Source: Gammaproteobacteria bacterium
GTDB lineage: Bacteria; Pseudomonadota; Gammaproteobacteria; Burkholderiales; Rhodocyclaceae
NCBI GenBank assembly: GCA_018819515.1
Contig: JAHJPX010000003.1
Span: forward strand, 124,001-188,000
Length of the DNA: 64,000 nt
Direction: 5' to 3'
Below, one piece after another: positions 34,575 through 45,195 of this stretch. Numbering within the stretch: the first letter of the stretch is position 1; each line of letters starts with the position of its first letter. The translations under genes and the position numbers were made by a program. The notes beneath the pieces are model-generated. The model did not search any database. It saw nothing but the letters and a program-made list of their open reading frames with translations, and was not told the origin of the DNA.

Positions 34575-35942
34575 ATGGCCGAGATACTGAAACGCGCGAA
34601 ACCGCTGGCGGTGAGTCCGCTGAAGGTGAGCCAGCCCGTCGGGGCGTCGCTGGCCTTTCTCGGCCTGCGCCACGCGATCCCGATGATGCATGGCTCGCAG
34701 GGCTGCACGGCCTTTGGCAAGGTGTTTTTCGTGCGCCACTTCCGCGAGCCGATTCCCTTGCAGACGACGGCGATGGACCAGGTGTCGACCGTGATGGGCG
34801 CGGACGAAAACGTCATCGAGGGGCTGAAGACGATCTGCGAGAAGAACTCGCCCGAGATCATCGGCCTGCCGACCACCGGCCTGTCGGAGACGCAGGGCAC
34901 GGACATCCGCCGTCTGGTGAAGAAGTTCCGCGAGTTGCATCCGCAGTTCGACCACATCGCCGTGGTGCCGGTGAACACGCCCGACTTCACGGGCTCGCTC
35001 GAATCCGGCTTCGCGGCTGCGGTGGAGGCGATAGTCGAGTACATGGTGCCTGAGACCAACCACGTCGGGCGCCGCCGCCGGCAGGTGAATGTGCTGGCGA
35101 ACTCCTCGCTGTCGCCCGGCGACATCGAGGCGCTCAAGGACTGGATCGAGGCCTTCGGCCTGCGGCCTGTCGTGCTGCCGGACATCGGCGATTCGCTCGA
35201 CGGCCACCTGATGGACGGCAAGTTTTCCGCGCTCACGGTCGGCGGTACGCCGAAGGCCGAGATTGAAACGATGGGCGAGTCGATTGCGACGCTGGTGATC
35301 GGCCGCTCGCTTGACCGCGCGGCGGACGTGCTCAAGCGGCGTACCGCCGTGCCTGACTTCCGCTTCGACCACCTGATGGGCCTCGATGCCTGCGACGCCT
35401 TCACGCAGACGCTGGCGCAGATTTCCGGCCAGCCCGTGCCTGAAAAGATCGAGCGCCACCGCGCCCAGTTGCAGGACGCGATGGTCGATACGCACTTCCA
35501 GACCGGCTTCGCGCGCATCGCGCTGGCGCTGGACCCGGACCACCTGATCGGTTTCGCGCGCTTCCTCGCCGGCATGGGCGCGGAGATCGTCGCCGCGGTG
35601 TCGCCGGCGCGGGCCGAGGTGCTGGCCGACTTGCCCTGCAACACGGTGCAGATCGGCGACCTCGAAGACCTCGAGAACGCTGCCGAAGGCGCGCAGCTCG
35701 TCATCTCCAATTCGCATGCCGCCGGCACTGCCGAGCGGCTGGGCGTGCCGCTGCTGCGCGCCGGCTTTCCGCAGTACGACTGGGTGGGCGGCTACGCCCG
35801 CCAGTGGATCGGATATCGCGGCGCCCGCCAGGCGCTGTTCGATTTCTCCAACCTCATCCTGGGCCACCACCATGAAGTCCCTGCCTACCGCTCCATCTTC
35901 CGTCCGGTCGAGGAAGCTGGACCTGGCGTGGTCAAGCACTGA
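34575..35942 (+). CDS. nifN: NifN, FeMo-co scaffold beta subunit
   Basis: 455-residue partner of NifE. It begins [21 protein letters not shown], typical of NifN, with the cluster Cys at 44 ([13 protein letters not shown]). The frame stays open to a TTG at 34557, but the ATG at 34575 fits the family. No strong ribosome-binding site is present. First gene of nifN-nifX-rseC-DUF269-CCE_0567-fdxB-2Fe2S-unknown. Residues near 255-262 (RRTAVPDF) resemble the dispersed repeat. Confidence 0.96.
   Translation: MAEILKRAKPLAVSPLKVSQPVGASLAFLGLRHAIPMMHGSQGCTAFGKVFFVRHFREPIPLQTTAMDQVSTVMGADENVIEGLKTICEKNSPEIIGLPTTGLSETQGTDIRRLVKKFRELHPQFDHIAVVPVNTPDFTGSLESGFAAAVEAIVEYMVPETNHVGRRRRQVNVLANSSLSPGDIEALKDWIEAFGLRPVVLPDIGDSLDGHLMDGKFSALTVGGTPKAEIETMGESIATLVIGRSLDRAADVLKRRTAVPDFRFDHLMGLDACDAFTQTLAQISGQPVPEKIERHRAQLQDAMVDTHFQTGFARIALALDPDHLIGFARFLAGMGAEIVAAVSPARAEVLADLPCNTVQIGDLEDLENAAEGAQLVISNSHAAGTAERLGVPLLRAGFPQYDWVGGYARQWIGYRGARQALFDFSNLILGHHHEVPAYRSIFRPVEEAGPGVVKH
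35338..35360 (+). repeat. Weak dispersed repeat-like match (nifN)
   Basis: GGCGTACCGCC then GTGCCTGACTTC; several mismatches to the consensus. Read as RRTAVPDF. May be chance or an eroded copy. Confidence 0.4.
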
Positions 35943-35955
35943 CACGGTGCCCGCC

Positions 35956-36372
35956 ATGCTCCAGGTCGCCTTCGCCACGGACGACCGCGCCAAGGTGAAT
36001 CAACACTTTGGCGCGTCGGTCGGCTTCGCCATCTATGCGCTCGACGGTGAGCGCGCCAAGCTTGTTTCAGTGGCCGAGTTCGCCGAGGAGTCGATGGACG
36101 GCAACGAGAACAAATTGCCCGCCAAGATCGCGGCGCTGTCGGGCTGCGCGGCGGTGTATTGCCTGGCCGTGGGCGGCTCGGCGGTTCGGCAGTTGATCGC
36201 CGGCGGCGTGCAGCCGATCCGGCTGGAAGAAGAGACGAGCATCGAGCGCCTGCTGGGTGAATTGCAAAAGGCAGTGCGCGAAGGCGGCGTGCCCTGGGTC
36301 GAGAAGGCGCTGGGACGCGACAAGGACGACGGCCGCTTCGCGCGCATGGCGGAGGAGGGCTGGCAGGAATGA
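35956..36372 (+). CDS. nifX: NifX, FeMo-co precursor carrier
   Basis: 138-residue cofactor-binding protein that shuttles NifB-co/VK-cluster during FeMo-co synthesis. It begins MLQVAFATDD with VNQHFGASVGFAIY, the family His motif. The ATG is 13 bases after the nifN stop; an in-frame GTG at 35947 is an alternative. It overlaps rseC by ATGA. It is a paralogue of the NafY-like protein at 4415. Confidence 0.95.
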   Translation: MLQVAFATDDRAKVNQHFGASVGFAIYALDGERAKLVSVAEFAEESMDGNENKLPAKIAALSGCAAVYCLAVGGSAVRQLIAGGVQPIRLEEETSIERLLGELQKAVREGGVPWVEKALGRDKDDGRFARMAEEGWQE

Positions 36373-36791
36373 TGACCACCACGGGTCGTGTGATCCACGT
36401 CGCCGGGCCGCTCGTGCAAGTGCGCATCGAGGCGGCATCGGCCTGTTCGAGCTGCGGCACCAAGGGCTCCTGCGCCAGCGGGCAATCGCGCGCGGTGTGG
36501 GTCGAAGCGCCGGAAGGCGTGAGCGCCGGCGACACGTTGAAGATTTCGATGCCCGAACGCGCTTTCAACACGGCGGCGCTGATCGGCTATCTGCTGCCGG
36601 CGGCTGCCATGCTCGTCGGCGCGGGCATCACCGCCGGCGCGGGCGACGTCGCGGCGGCGGCGGGCGCGCTGGCCGGCCTCGGCCTCGGCCTGGTGCTGGT
36701 GCGCATCCTCGGGCGGCGTGCCGCCACGGCTGACTTTTCCAGCGCTTGTACGACTACAGAACATTCCAACCTCACCGGAGACTTTTCATGA
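36369..36791 (+). CDS. rseC: RseC/MucC-family protein in the nif operon
   Basis: 140-residue membrane protein. The N-terminal cysteine cluster ACSSCGTKGSC probably binds a metal or Fe-S centre, followed by two transmembrane helices (about 68-90 and 95-117). RseC proteins sustain the Rnf/Rsx electron-transfer complex; inside a nif operon this suggests keeping an Rnf that feeds low-potential ferredoxin to nitrogenase, although no rnf genes are in view. The C-terminal tail RRAATADFS and beyond is encoded by a dispersed repeat copy. ATGA overlaps on both sides. Confidence 0.88.
   Translation: MMTTTGRVIHVAGPLVQVRIEAASACSSCGTKGSCASGQSRAVWVEAPEGVSAGDTLKISMPERAFNTAALIGYLLPAAAMLVGAGITAGAGDVAAAAGALAGLGLGLVLVRILGRRAATADFSSACTTTEHSNLTGDFS
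36715..36739 (+). repeat. Dispersed repeat copy (rseC 3' region)
   Basis: GGCGTGCCGCC then ACGGCTGACTTTTC; read as RRAATADFS just after the last membrane helix. Confidence 0.85.
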
Positions 36792-37261
36792 CCGCCGTAG
36801 CCACTCCTGCCGAAACGCGCGATCCGATTTTCGAGACCGACTTCATCAAGGAAATGCTGCGCCAGTTGCGCGCGCTCGACAGCTACGGTACCTGGGACGG
36901 CCAGCCGCCCGAGGCGATCCTCGATCCGCTGGTGCTGACCAAGGAACGCAAGGCGGCGATTCCGCTGGTCGGCGATCCCGACGAAGAGGTACTGGCGCGC
37001 GTCAAGGCGTTCTACAACGCCATTTCGGTGCTGATCGAGAAGGAGTGCGGAATGATGGCCGTGCCACTGGTGCACCTGACGCACGAGGGCTTCGGCCGCG
37101 TGCTGATCACCGTCGGCAAGCTGGTGGTGCTGGATCGCACGTTGCGTGACGTGCATCGCTTTGGCTTCGAGAGCCTGTCGAAAGCGAAGACCGAGGCCGA
37201 CAAGTACCTCTCCGTCGCGCTGGAAATCATCGGCAAGTATCCGGACGTCGCGGGGATGTGA
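36788..37261 (+). CDS. NifX-associated nitrogen fixation protein (DUF269)
   Basis: 157-residue member of the DUF269 family that nearly always follows nifX. It begins MTAVATPAETRDPIFETDFI and contains EKECGMMAVPLVHLTHEGFG. Function unknown; likely helps cofactor trafficking. SD CGGAGA; ATGA overlap with rseC. Confidence 0.93.
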   Translation: MTAVATPAETRDPIFETDFIKEMLRQLRALDSYGTWDGQPPEAILDPLVLTKERKAAIPLVGDPDEEVLARVKAFYNAISVLIEKECGMMAVPLVHLTHEGFGRVLITVGKLVVLDRTLRDVHRFGFESLSKAKTEADKYLSVALEIIGKYPDVAGM

Positions 37262-37268
37262 GATCGCC

Positions 37269-37478
37269 ATGAGCGACGAAGAACTGAAAGACCTCGAAAA
37301 GGAAGTGAAGCGGCTCAAGCGCATCGCCAGCGAGTGGGCCGGCCAGATGCACGACCTGGTCGAGGAGCGGCTGCCCGCCGCTTATGAAGAAATCCCGGCC
37401 CTGGCGCAATCGACTTTCGATGCGTGCCGCGCCTGGGCCGAAGCGAATTCGCGTTTAACCACTTTGCAGAAAGGATAG
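37269..37478 (+). CDS. CCE_0567-type small metalloprotein
   Basis: 69-residue helical protein (MSDEELKDLEKEVKRLKRIA) of the family represented by cyanobacterial CCE_0567, found in nif operons after DUF269. Structural members form a helical bundle that can bind metal. Starts eight bases after the DUF269 stop. Confidence 0.85.
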   Translation: MSDEELKDLEKEVKRLKRIASEWAGQMHDLVEERLPAAYEEIPALAQSTFDACRAWAEANSRLTTLQKG

Positions 37479-37481
37479 GAA

Positions 37482-37769
37482 ATGGCTGAAGCAACCGCCG
37501 TAACCCGGGGCGGCACGCCCTGGACTCCGCAGTACGTGGAGGGCATCAACCCCAAAGTCTGTATCGGCTGCGGCCGCTGCTACAAGGTCTGTCCGCGCGA
37601 CGTGCTGACCCTGGTCGACCGTGGCGACGATGACGACATGGACGAGGATGATTGGGACGACGAGGACGCCAAGGCCATGATGACGGTGAAGGACGCGATG
37701 GACTGCATCGGCTGCGGCGCTTGCGGCCGCACCTGTCCGAAGGGTTGCTTCAGCTTCGTCGCGGCCTGA
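37482..37769 (+). CDS. fdxB: Ferredoxin III, nif-specific (FdxB)
   Basis: 95-residue 2[4Fe-4S] ferredoxin with CIGCGRCYKVCP and CIGCGACGRTCP separated by a long acidic insert (DDDDMDEDDWDDED). This architecture is the nif-linked FdxB group, likely an electron donor for nitrogenase or cofactor maturation. SD AAAGGAT before ATG. Confidence 0.94.
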   Translation: MAEATAVTRGGTPWTPQYVEGINPKVCIGCGRCYKVCPRDVLTLVDRGDDDDMDEDDWDDEDAKAMMTVKDAMDCIGCGACGRTCPKGCFSFVAA

Positions 37770-37774
37770 TCGTC

Positions 37775-38098
37775 GTGGCGAGGCCACAGAAACACGTTTT
37801 CGTCTGCTCGCAGTCGCGGCCGCCCAATCATCCGCGGGGTTCCTGCGGCCAAAAGGGCTGCCAGGCCGTGGTGGACGAATTCATGTTCCAGTTCATGGAC
37901 CGGCAGTGCTTCGACAAGGTCATGGTCACGCCTTGCGGCTGCATCGGCCCCTGCAATTTGGGACCGAATGTCGTCGTCTATCCCGAAGGCATCATGTATG
38001 TCGGGGTAAGCAAGGAGGACGTCACCGAGATATTCGAACAGCACTTGCTTGGTGACAAGCCGGTGGAGCGACTCCTCGCCCCGGCGGGGGTCTGGTGA
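37775..38098 (+). CDS. Thioredoxin-like 2Fe-2S ferredoxin
   Basis: 107-residue ferredoxin of the thioredoxin-fold [2Fe-2S] type. It begins (GTG start) MARPQKHVFVCSQ with RGSCGQKGC and later TPCGCIGPCNLGP, giving the four ligands. It resembles the Shethna-type ferredoxin beside nif genes in Azotobacter, where a FeSII-like protein protects nitrogenase against oxygen or donates electrons. Overlaps the next gene by four bases. Confidence 0.9.
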   Translation: MARPQKHVFVCSQSRPPNHPRGSCGQKGCQAVVDEFMFQFMDRQCFDKVMVTPCGCIGPCNLGPNVVVYPEGIMYVGVSKEDVTEIFEQHLLGDKPVERLLAPAGVW

Positions 38099-38513
38099 GC
38101 GAAGCGGCAGGTTGTGCGCCGCGCCTGATCTTGTGTCACAAGCAGAAGAGCAGCGCGCGCACTCGCTTCCTGCGCTTCGCCGATACGGTGGTGGCCTTTG
38201 CGCCCTTGCCGGCGTCGGCGACAGTCGCGGCCGAAACGGGCACCGTACGCCCGCATCCGGTCGCGCCCCTGCGCGCTGCCGAAGAACGCCTGGCACTGCC
38301 CGCCGGCTCGCTGGAAGTCGTGGGCGATTTTTCCTTTGACGTCGATACGCCGGACGGTCCCGTGCCGGTCCTGTTGGCGGCGTTTACCAGTATCGATCCC
38401 CCGTTCGCGGCGGCCGAGGCCGTTGGCGGACGCTTCGTGGCGATTACCGAGGCACGCGGTCTGCCGTCCGTCGAGCTGGAGTTGCTGCGACGTGCCTACG
38501 AGGTGCTGATCGG

Positions 38514-38517
<4 letters not shown>
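38095..38517 (+). CDS. Conserved nif-operon protein of unknown function
   Basis: 140-residue soluble protein (MSEAAGCAPRLILCHKQKSS...), GTG start overlapping the ferredoxin stop. No known motif; the ending LRRAYEVLIG suggests a helical C-terminus. Its position as the last nif gene implies a supporting role. Its 3' end overlaps the opposing kinase gene by four bases. Confidence 0.7.
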
Positions 38518-39742
<1,225 letters not shown>

Positions 39743-39746
<4 letters not shown>

Positions 39747-40285
39747 GCAGCCACAGCGTCGGCGACCACGGTCGCGCGGAAGCGGCAGGTGCGATCACCG
39801 GTGCACCAGCAATCGACTTCCTTGACGTGGAACTTCTTGCCTGAAAACGACTCGAGCAACGCCGCGATGAAGCCTTCGTCGTAAGTACAGACCTCGTAGC
39901 TCAACTCGGGCAGCCCGGAACAGTCCAGGTCTTCGGACACGGTCAGCGTCAGTTTGCCGTTGGCCAGGTCCTCTTCCTCGACGCGGAGGACGCCGATCGA
40001 CATGTCCTTGAGGGCGTCCTGCAGTTTGCGCACGAAGACGCCGAGATCGGTCACTTCGCCGATGACGTTATTATAAAAATGCGTGCCGGCAAGGAAGCCG
40101 GCGCGGTAGAAGAGTTCATCTGCCTTTTCGGCGCCGTAATCCTGTTCAAGGATGTCCCGAAAGCAGAATTGCATCAGCCGGTAAACTTCTACCCGGGTCG
40201 TGTAACCCAAGTTGGGGCGTCCCTCGTCGAGATTGCCAAGCAAGTCCCAGAAGAATCCGTACTTGCGATCCGCTGTGTCGTTCAT
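39743..40285 (-). CDS. V4R-domain sensor protein
   Basis: 180-residue protein ending in a V4R (4-vinyl reductase) domain. The C-terminal CWCTGDRTCRF supplies three cysteines for a metal or Fe-S centre, as in V4R ligand sensors such as those of the DmpR/BchJ group. ATG at 40285 has AGGAGG. Co-translated with the kinase. Likely senses a small redox-active or haem-like ligand; the ligand is unknown. Confidence 0.85.
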
Positions 40286-40464
40286 CGTTGCCTCCTTCAG
40301 TATCACGGTTACTGAGAATCATACTTAAGACATACATCTTTAGGATACTGCTGTTTAGCACAATGCCATTATGGATTGGATTCTAGCGGTATTCAAATGC
40401 TTTTGGGGTCCGATTGGACTACTACCTATTGGTGGTGCCTGGTGGCCTCGTGCGCAGGCTGTGT

Positions 40465-40480
40465 TGTAGGGTTCCCGACA
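40465..40480. promoter_or_regulatory. NifA upstream activator sequence for nifU
   Basis: TGT-AGGGTTCCCG-ACA, perfect TGT-N10-ACA and itself partly palindromic; about 100 bp before +1. Confidence 0.85.
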
Positions 40481-40546
40481 TAGTGCTTCTATCCGCAATG
40501 TTCCGTAAATAGCTATTGTCAAACGAGTTTTAGTAATCCGAGTGCG

Positions 40547-40562
40547 TGGCACGGGCTTTGCA
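40547..40562 (+). promoter_or_regulatory. Sigma54 promoter of nifUS
   Basis: TGGCACGGGCTTTGCA, identical in all 16 bases to the nifE promoter core. +1 near 40573, 22 bases before the nifU ATG. Confidence 0.93.
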
Positions 40563-40594
40563 CTTCTACGGAAAACCCCGTCCAGGAGAAAGCC

Positions 40595-41488
40595 ATGTGG
40601 GATTACTCGGAAAAGGTCAAGGAACACTTCTTCAGTCCGCGCAACGCCGGCGTGCTCGAAGAGGCCAACGGCGTCGGCGATGTCGGCTCGATCTCCTGCG
40701 GCGACGCGTTGCGGCTCATGCTGAAGGTCGATCCGGACAACGAAACCATCCTCGATGCGCGCTTCCAGACTTTCGGTTGTGGATCGGCCATCGCATCCAG
40801 CTCGGCGCTGACCGAGATCGTCAAGGGAAAGACGCTCGACGAGGCGCTGAAGGTCACCAACCAGGAGATTGCCGATTACCTCGACGGCTTGCCGCCCGAG
40901 AAGATGCATTGCTCGGTGATGGGGCGCGAGGCGTTGCATGCGGCCATCGCCAATTATCGCGGCGAGGTGTGGAAGGACGACCACGAAGAAGGTGCGTTGA
41001 TCTGCAAGTGCTTCGCCATCGATGCGGTGATGATCGAAGAAACCATCCGCGAGAACAACCTTTCGACCGTCGAGCAGGTTACCAATTACACCAAGGCTGG
41101 CGGCAGTTGTGCTACCTGCCACGAGGGCATCGAGGAAGTCCTGGCCAAGGTCGCCGGTGAGCGCTGCACAGCGCCGGCCGCGTCTGAGGTCAAGCCGGCG
41201 GCTGCCGCGGCGCCGATCAACGGCAAGCCCAAGCTCACCAACTACCAGCGCATGCGCAAGATCGAGGAAGTGATCGAAGCCGTGCGACCGCAGCTGCAGC
41301 GTGACCACGGCGACATCGAGATCGTCGAGGTCGAGGGGCGCAACATCTACGTCAAGCTGCAGGGCGCCTGCCACGGCTGCATGATGGAGCACGCGACGCT
41401 GGGCGGCATCCAGAGCCAGATTGCCGAAGCGCTGGGCGAGATGGTGCGCGTGCTGCCAGTGAGTTCGCACCGGCCGGCGGGCCACTGA
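40595..41488 (+). CDS. nifU: NifU Fe-S cluster scaffold
   Basis: 297-residue modular scaffold. The IscU-like domain has Cys35, Cys62 and Cys106; the central [2Fe-2S] ferredoxin domain has Cys137, Cys139, Cys172 and Cys175; the C-terminal Nfu domain has CHGC near 274. It assembles [4Fe-4S] clusters for NifH, NifB and others from sulfur delivered by NifS. SD AGGAG. nifS follows one base after the stop. Confidence 0.98.
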   Translation: MWDYSEKVKEHFFSPRNAGVLEEANGVGDVGSISCGDALRLMLKVDPDNETILDARFQTFGCGSAIASSSALTEIVKGKTLDEALKVTNQEIADYLDGLPPEKMHCSVMGREALHAAIANYRGEVWKDDHEEGALICKCFAIDAVMIEETIRENNLSTVEQVTNYTKAGGSCATCHEGIEEVLAKVAGERCTAPAASEVKPAAAAAPINGKPKLTNYQRMRKIEEVIEAVRPQLQRDHGDIEIVEVEGRNIYVKLQGACHGCMMEHATLGGIQSQIAEALGEMVRVLPVSSHRPAGH

Positions 41489-41489
41489 C

Positions 41490-42698
41490 ATGACGCCTAT
41501 CTACATGGACAACAACGCGACGACGGCCTGCGATCCGGCTGTCGTCGAAGCGATGCTGCCGTTCTTCACCGAGCAGTTCGGCAATGCCTCGTCGATGCAC
41601 AGTTTCGGCAATAAGGTCGGCTTGGCGCTCAAGGAAGCCCGCGCCCGTGTGCAGGAACTGCTCGGCGCCGAGCACGATTCGGAAATCGTGTTTACTTCCT
41701 GTGGTACCGAGTCGAATTCGACGGCGATCCATTCGGCGCTGAAGGCGCAGCCTGACCGCAATGCCATCATCACCACCGTGGTCGAGCACCCGGCCATTCT
41801 CGCCGTGTGCGACCAGTTGGAGAAGGAGGGCGTCACCGTCCATCGCCTGAAGGTGGACAAGCGCGGCCGGCTCGATCTCGACGAATACAAGTCGCTGCTC
41901 TCCCCGCGCGTGGCGCTGGTGACGGCGATGTGGGCGAACAACGAGTCGGGCACCATTTTCCCCATCGAGCAGATGGCCGAGATGGCGCATGAGGCCGGTG
42001 TGATGTTCCACACCGACGCCGTGCAGGCAGTCGGCAAGGTGCCCATCGACTTGAAGAAGAGCAAGATCGGCATGCTCTCGCTCTCCGGCCACAAGCTGCA
42101 CGCGCCCAAGGGCATCGGCGTGCTGTATCTCCGTCGTGGCCTGCGTTTCCGTCCGTTCCTGCGCGGCGGCCACCAGGAGCGCGGCCGGCGGGCCGGCACC
42201 GAGAATTCCGCCTCCATCGTCGGCCTCGGCGTCGCGGCCATGCAGGCCAAGGAAGGCATGGCCTACGAGAACACCGAGGTGAAGCGCCTGCGCGACAAAC
42301 TGGAAGCCGGCATTCTCGCCCAGGTACCGCGCGCCTTTGCCACTGGCGATACCTCGAATCGGCTACCTAACACCGCGAGCATCGCCTTCGAATTCGTCGA
42401 GGGCGAGGCGATCCTGCTGCTGCTCAACAAGCAGGGCATCGCGGCATCGTCGGGCTCGGCCTGCACCTCGGGCTCGCTGGAACCCTCGCACGTCATGCGC
42501 GCCATGGGCATACCCTACACGGCCGCCCACGGCACCATCCGCTTCTCGCTGTCCCGTTACAACACCGAGGCGGAGGTCGACCGTGTGATCGAGGCTGTCC
42601 CGCCGATCATCGCCCAGTTGCGCAAGATTTCGCCCTATTGGGGTGAAAAAGGACCAAGCGTCCAGCCGGAGGCGGACTTCGCTCCAAGCTACGCGTAG
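41490..42698 (+). CDS. nifS: NifS cysteine desulfurase
   Basis: 402-residue PLP enzyme that releases sulfur from cysteine for Fe-S assembly on NifU. The PLP Lys is 202 (SLSGHKLHAPKG) and the catalytic Cys is 325 (SSGSACTSGSL), the same number as in Azotobacter NifS. Last gene of the nif block; a tRNA gene on the other strand follows. Confidence 0.97.
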   Translation: MTPIYMDNNATTACDPAVVEAMLPFFTEQFGNASSMHSFGNKVGLALKEARARVQELLGAEHDSEIVFTSCGTESNSTAIHSALKAQPDRNAIITTVVEHPAILAVCDQLEKEGVTVHRLKVDKRGRLDLDEYKSLLSPRVALVTAMWANNESGTIFPIEQMAEMAHEAGVMFHTDAVQAVGKVPIDLKKSKIGMLSLSGHKLHAPKGIGVLYLRRGLRFRPFLRGGHQERGRRAGTENSASIVGLGVAAMQAKEGMAYENTEVKRLRDKLEAGILAQVPRAFATGDTSNRLPNTASIAFEFVEGEAILLLLNKQGIAASSGSACTSGSLEPSHVMRAMGIPYTAAHGTIRFSLSRYNTEAEVDRVIEAVPPIIAQLRKISPYWGEKGPSVQPEADFAPSYA

Positions 42699-42811
42699 AT
42701 AGATTACGTTGAACGACAGGTGGGAACCGGCGCCGTTGGCTCCGGTGCGAGGCTTTGCGGAAAGGTTTCCGATTGCGAAAATCGGGTTAGTATCCGCTCT
42801 CGCGTTGTGTC

Positions 42812-42896
<85 letters not shown>

Positions 42897-42935
42897 AGGC
42901 GACAAGAGGCGCGCATTCTATAGGAAAAACACCTG

Positions 42936-45185
42936 TTGTCAAACAAGCGTAGCGCCGCCGCCAAGGGCGGAAAACTTTCTGCCATTCGCCGTGCCGACCC
43001 AATGCTGGAGCGGGAGTTGGCGAAGTACGATTACCCGCTGCCGAGCCGCGAGTACATACTGCAAACGCTCACCGAGCAGGGCGTGCCGGCGAGCTTCGAG
43101 CGGCTGTGCCATCTACTCGACATCAAACCAGACGAGCAGACCGACTTCAGTCGTCGTCTGGGGGCGATGGCGCGCGACGGGCAACTGCTCCAGAATCGCC
43201 GCGACGACTGGCTGATCCCCGACAAGGCGGACCTGATTCGCGGTCGCGTTGCCGGACACCCGGATGGCTTCGGTTTTCTGGTGCCGGACGAAAAAGGACA
43301 GGCCGACCTTTTCCTCGCGGAAAAGGAAATGGCCAAGGTGTTGCACGGCGATCGCGCCATTGCGCGTATCGTCGGCGTCGACCGCAAGGGTCGGCCGGAG
43401 GGCAAGATCGTCGAGGTGACCGAGCGTGCCAATACGCGCGTGGTCGGCCGGGTACATCAGGAGCATGGCGTAAGCTTCGTCGTCGCCGAGAACAAACGCA
43501 TCAGCCAGGACATTCTGCTTTCGCCGCCGGACAGGAAGAGTCTCAAACCGCAGACGGGTCAGGTGGTCGTCGTCGAACTGGTCGAGCAGCCGTCGAAACA
43601 ATCGCAGCCGATCGGCCGCGTGGTCGAGGTGCTCGGCAACTATGCCGATCCCGGCATGGAGATCGAGATTGCGCTGCGCAAGCACGATCTGCCGTTCGAG
43701 TTTTCCAAAGCAGTGCTGGCGGAAACGAGGAAGTTGCCCGACGAGGTGCGCAAGTCCGACTGGAAGGGCCGCGAAGATCTGACGGAGTTGCCGCTGGTGA
43801 CCATCGACGGCGAGACGGCGCGCGATTTCGACGATGCCGTCTACTGCGAGCGGCAAGGCAAAGGCTATCGGCTGATCGTTGCCATCGCCGACGTGTCTCA
43901 CTATGTGCAGCCGGGCAGTGCGCTCGACAAGGAAGCCCTCGATCGCGGCAATTCGGTGTACTTCCCGCGCCGCGTGATCCCGATGCTGCCGGAAAAACTG
44001 TCGAACGGCCTGTGTTCGTTGAACCCGAACGTCGAACGACTGTGTGTGGCTTGTGACATGCAGCTTTCCGCGACCGGCGAGATAAAGCGCTATCGCTTCT
44101 ATCCTGCCGTGATGTGGTCTCATGCGCGCCTCACGTACACGGAAGTTGCTGCGGCACTGTACGATCGTGATGCGAAGACGCGCAGGAAGCTCGATACCTT
44201 GCTGCCACATCTGGAGAGCCTCGACGCGTTGTTCCGCATACTGCTGAAGGCGCGCCACAAGCGCGGCGCCATCGACTTCGAGACGGTCGAGACGCGCATG
44301 GTGTTCGACGACAACGGAAAGATCGAGTGCATTGAGCCTTACGAGCGCAACGATGCGCATCGGTTGATCGAGGAGTGCATGCTGGCGGCGAACGTTTGCG
44401 CTTCGGACTTCCTCAAGGAGCGTGAGCATCCGGCGCTTTATCGCGTTCACGAAGGGCCAACGCCGGAGCGGCTGGTGAAATTGCGCGACTTTCTCGGCAC
44501 CTTCGGTCTTCAGCTCGGCGGCGGCGAGGAACCCCACGCCAAGGACTACGGCGCGCTACTGGAGAAGATTCAGGGGCGGCCCGACAAGCAGCTCTTGCAG
44601 ACCGTCATGCTGCGTTCGCTGCGCCAGGCGATCTACAGCCCGGACAACGTCGGCCATTTCGGTCTTGCCTATGAGAGCTACACGCATTTCACCTCGCCGA
44701 TCCGGCGCTATCCCGACTTGCTCATCCATCGCGCGATAAAGTCAGTCGTGGCGGCACGCCGCTACGAGCCCGGCGACTGGAGCGATATCGGCCTGCATTG
44801 CTCGGCGACAGAGCGGCGCGCCGACGAGGCGACGCGTGAGGTCGACGCGTGGCTGAAGTGCTTCTACATGCAGGATCGCATCGGTGAGGAATTCGAAGGC
44901 AGCATCTCGGCGGTGGTGCCGTTCGGCATCTTCGTCGCGCTCGACGACGTTTTCGTCGAGGGTTTGGTGCACGTCTCCGAGCTAGGGCAGGATTACTTCC
45001 ACTTCGACGAGAAAGCCCACGCCATGGTAGGCGAGCGGACGGGCAAGCGCTATCGCCTGTCCGATCGCGTGCGCGTGCAACTCGTGCGCGTTGACCTTGA
45101 TCAGAACAAGATTGATTTCCGCCTGGTTCCGGAAGATGTCGCGCACGAGACGGGCGGGAAAGCGGCGAAGCGACGCGGTCGCTGA
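42936..45185 (+). CDS. rnr: Ribonuclease R
   Basis: 749-residue 3'-5' exoribonuclease. Order: N-terminal helix-turn-helix and cold-shock domains, catalytic RNB domain (ETARDFDDAVYCE with the metal-binding Asp residues; TSPIRRYPDLLIHR), then an S1 domain (GSISAVVPFGIFV). Start is probably TTG at 42936 giving MSNKRSAAAK. A dispersed-repeat-like stretch encodes KSVVAAR after LLIHRAI. Confidence 0.95.
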   Translation: MSNKRSAAAKGGKLSAIRRADPMLERELAKYDYPLPSREYILQTLTEQGVPASFERLCHLLDIKPDEQTDFSRRLGAMARDGQLLQNRRDDWLIPDKADLIRGRVAGHPDGFGFLVPDEKGQADLFLAEKEMAKVLHGDRAIARIVGVDRKGRPEGKIVEVTERANTRVVGRVHQEHGVSFVVAENKRISQDILLSPPDRKSLKPQTGQVVVVELVEQPSKQSQPIGRVVEVLGNYADPGMEIEIALRKHDLPFEFSKAVLAETRKLPDEVRKSDWKGREDLTELPLVTIDGETARDFDDAVYCERQGKGYRLIVAIADVSHYVQPGSALDKEALDRGNSVYFPRRVIPMLPEKLSNGLCSLNPNVERLCVACDMQLSATGEIKRYRFYPAVMWSHARLTYTEVAAALYDRDAKTRRKLDTLLPHLESLDALFRILLKARHKRGAIDFETVETRMVFDDNGKIECIEPYERNDAHRLIEECMLAANVCASDFLKEREHPALYRVHEGPTPERLVKLRDFLGTFGLQLGGGEEPHAKDYGALLEKIQGRPDKQLLQTVMLRSLRQAIYSPDNVGHFGLAYESYTHFTSPIRRYPDLLIHRAIKSVVAARRYEPGDWSDIGLHCSATERRADEATREVDAWLKCFYMQDRIGEEFEGSISAVVPFGIFVALDDVFVEGLVHVSELGQDYFHFDEKAHAMVGERTGKRYRLSDRVRVQLVRVDLDQNKIDFRLVPEDVAHETGGKAAKRRGR
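44738..44760 (-). repeat. Dispersed repeat-like copy (rnr)
   Basis: AAAGTCAGTCG then TGGCGGCACGCC; one or two mismatches to the core. Read as KSVVAAR. Confidence 0.6.
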
Positions 45186-45195
45186 TCCGCGCGCG

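Larger units (their letters stand above)
40286..40594. other. Divergent control region V4R / nifU
   Basis: 309 bp containing the NifA site and sigma54 promoter of nifU (listed separately). The half nearer the V4R gene is AT-rich and likely holds its own promoter. Confidence 0.6.
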
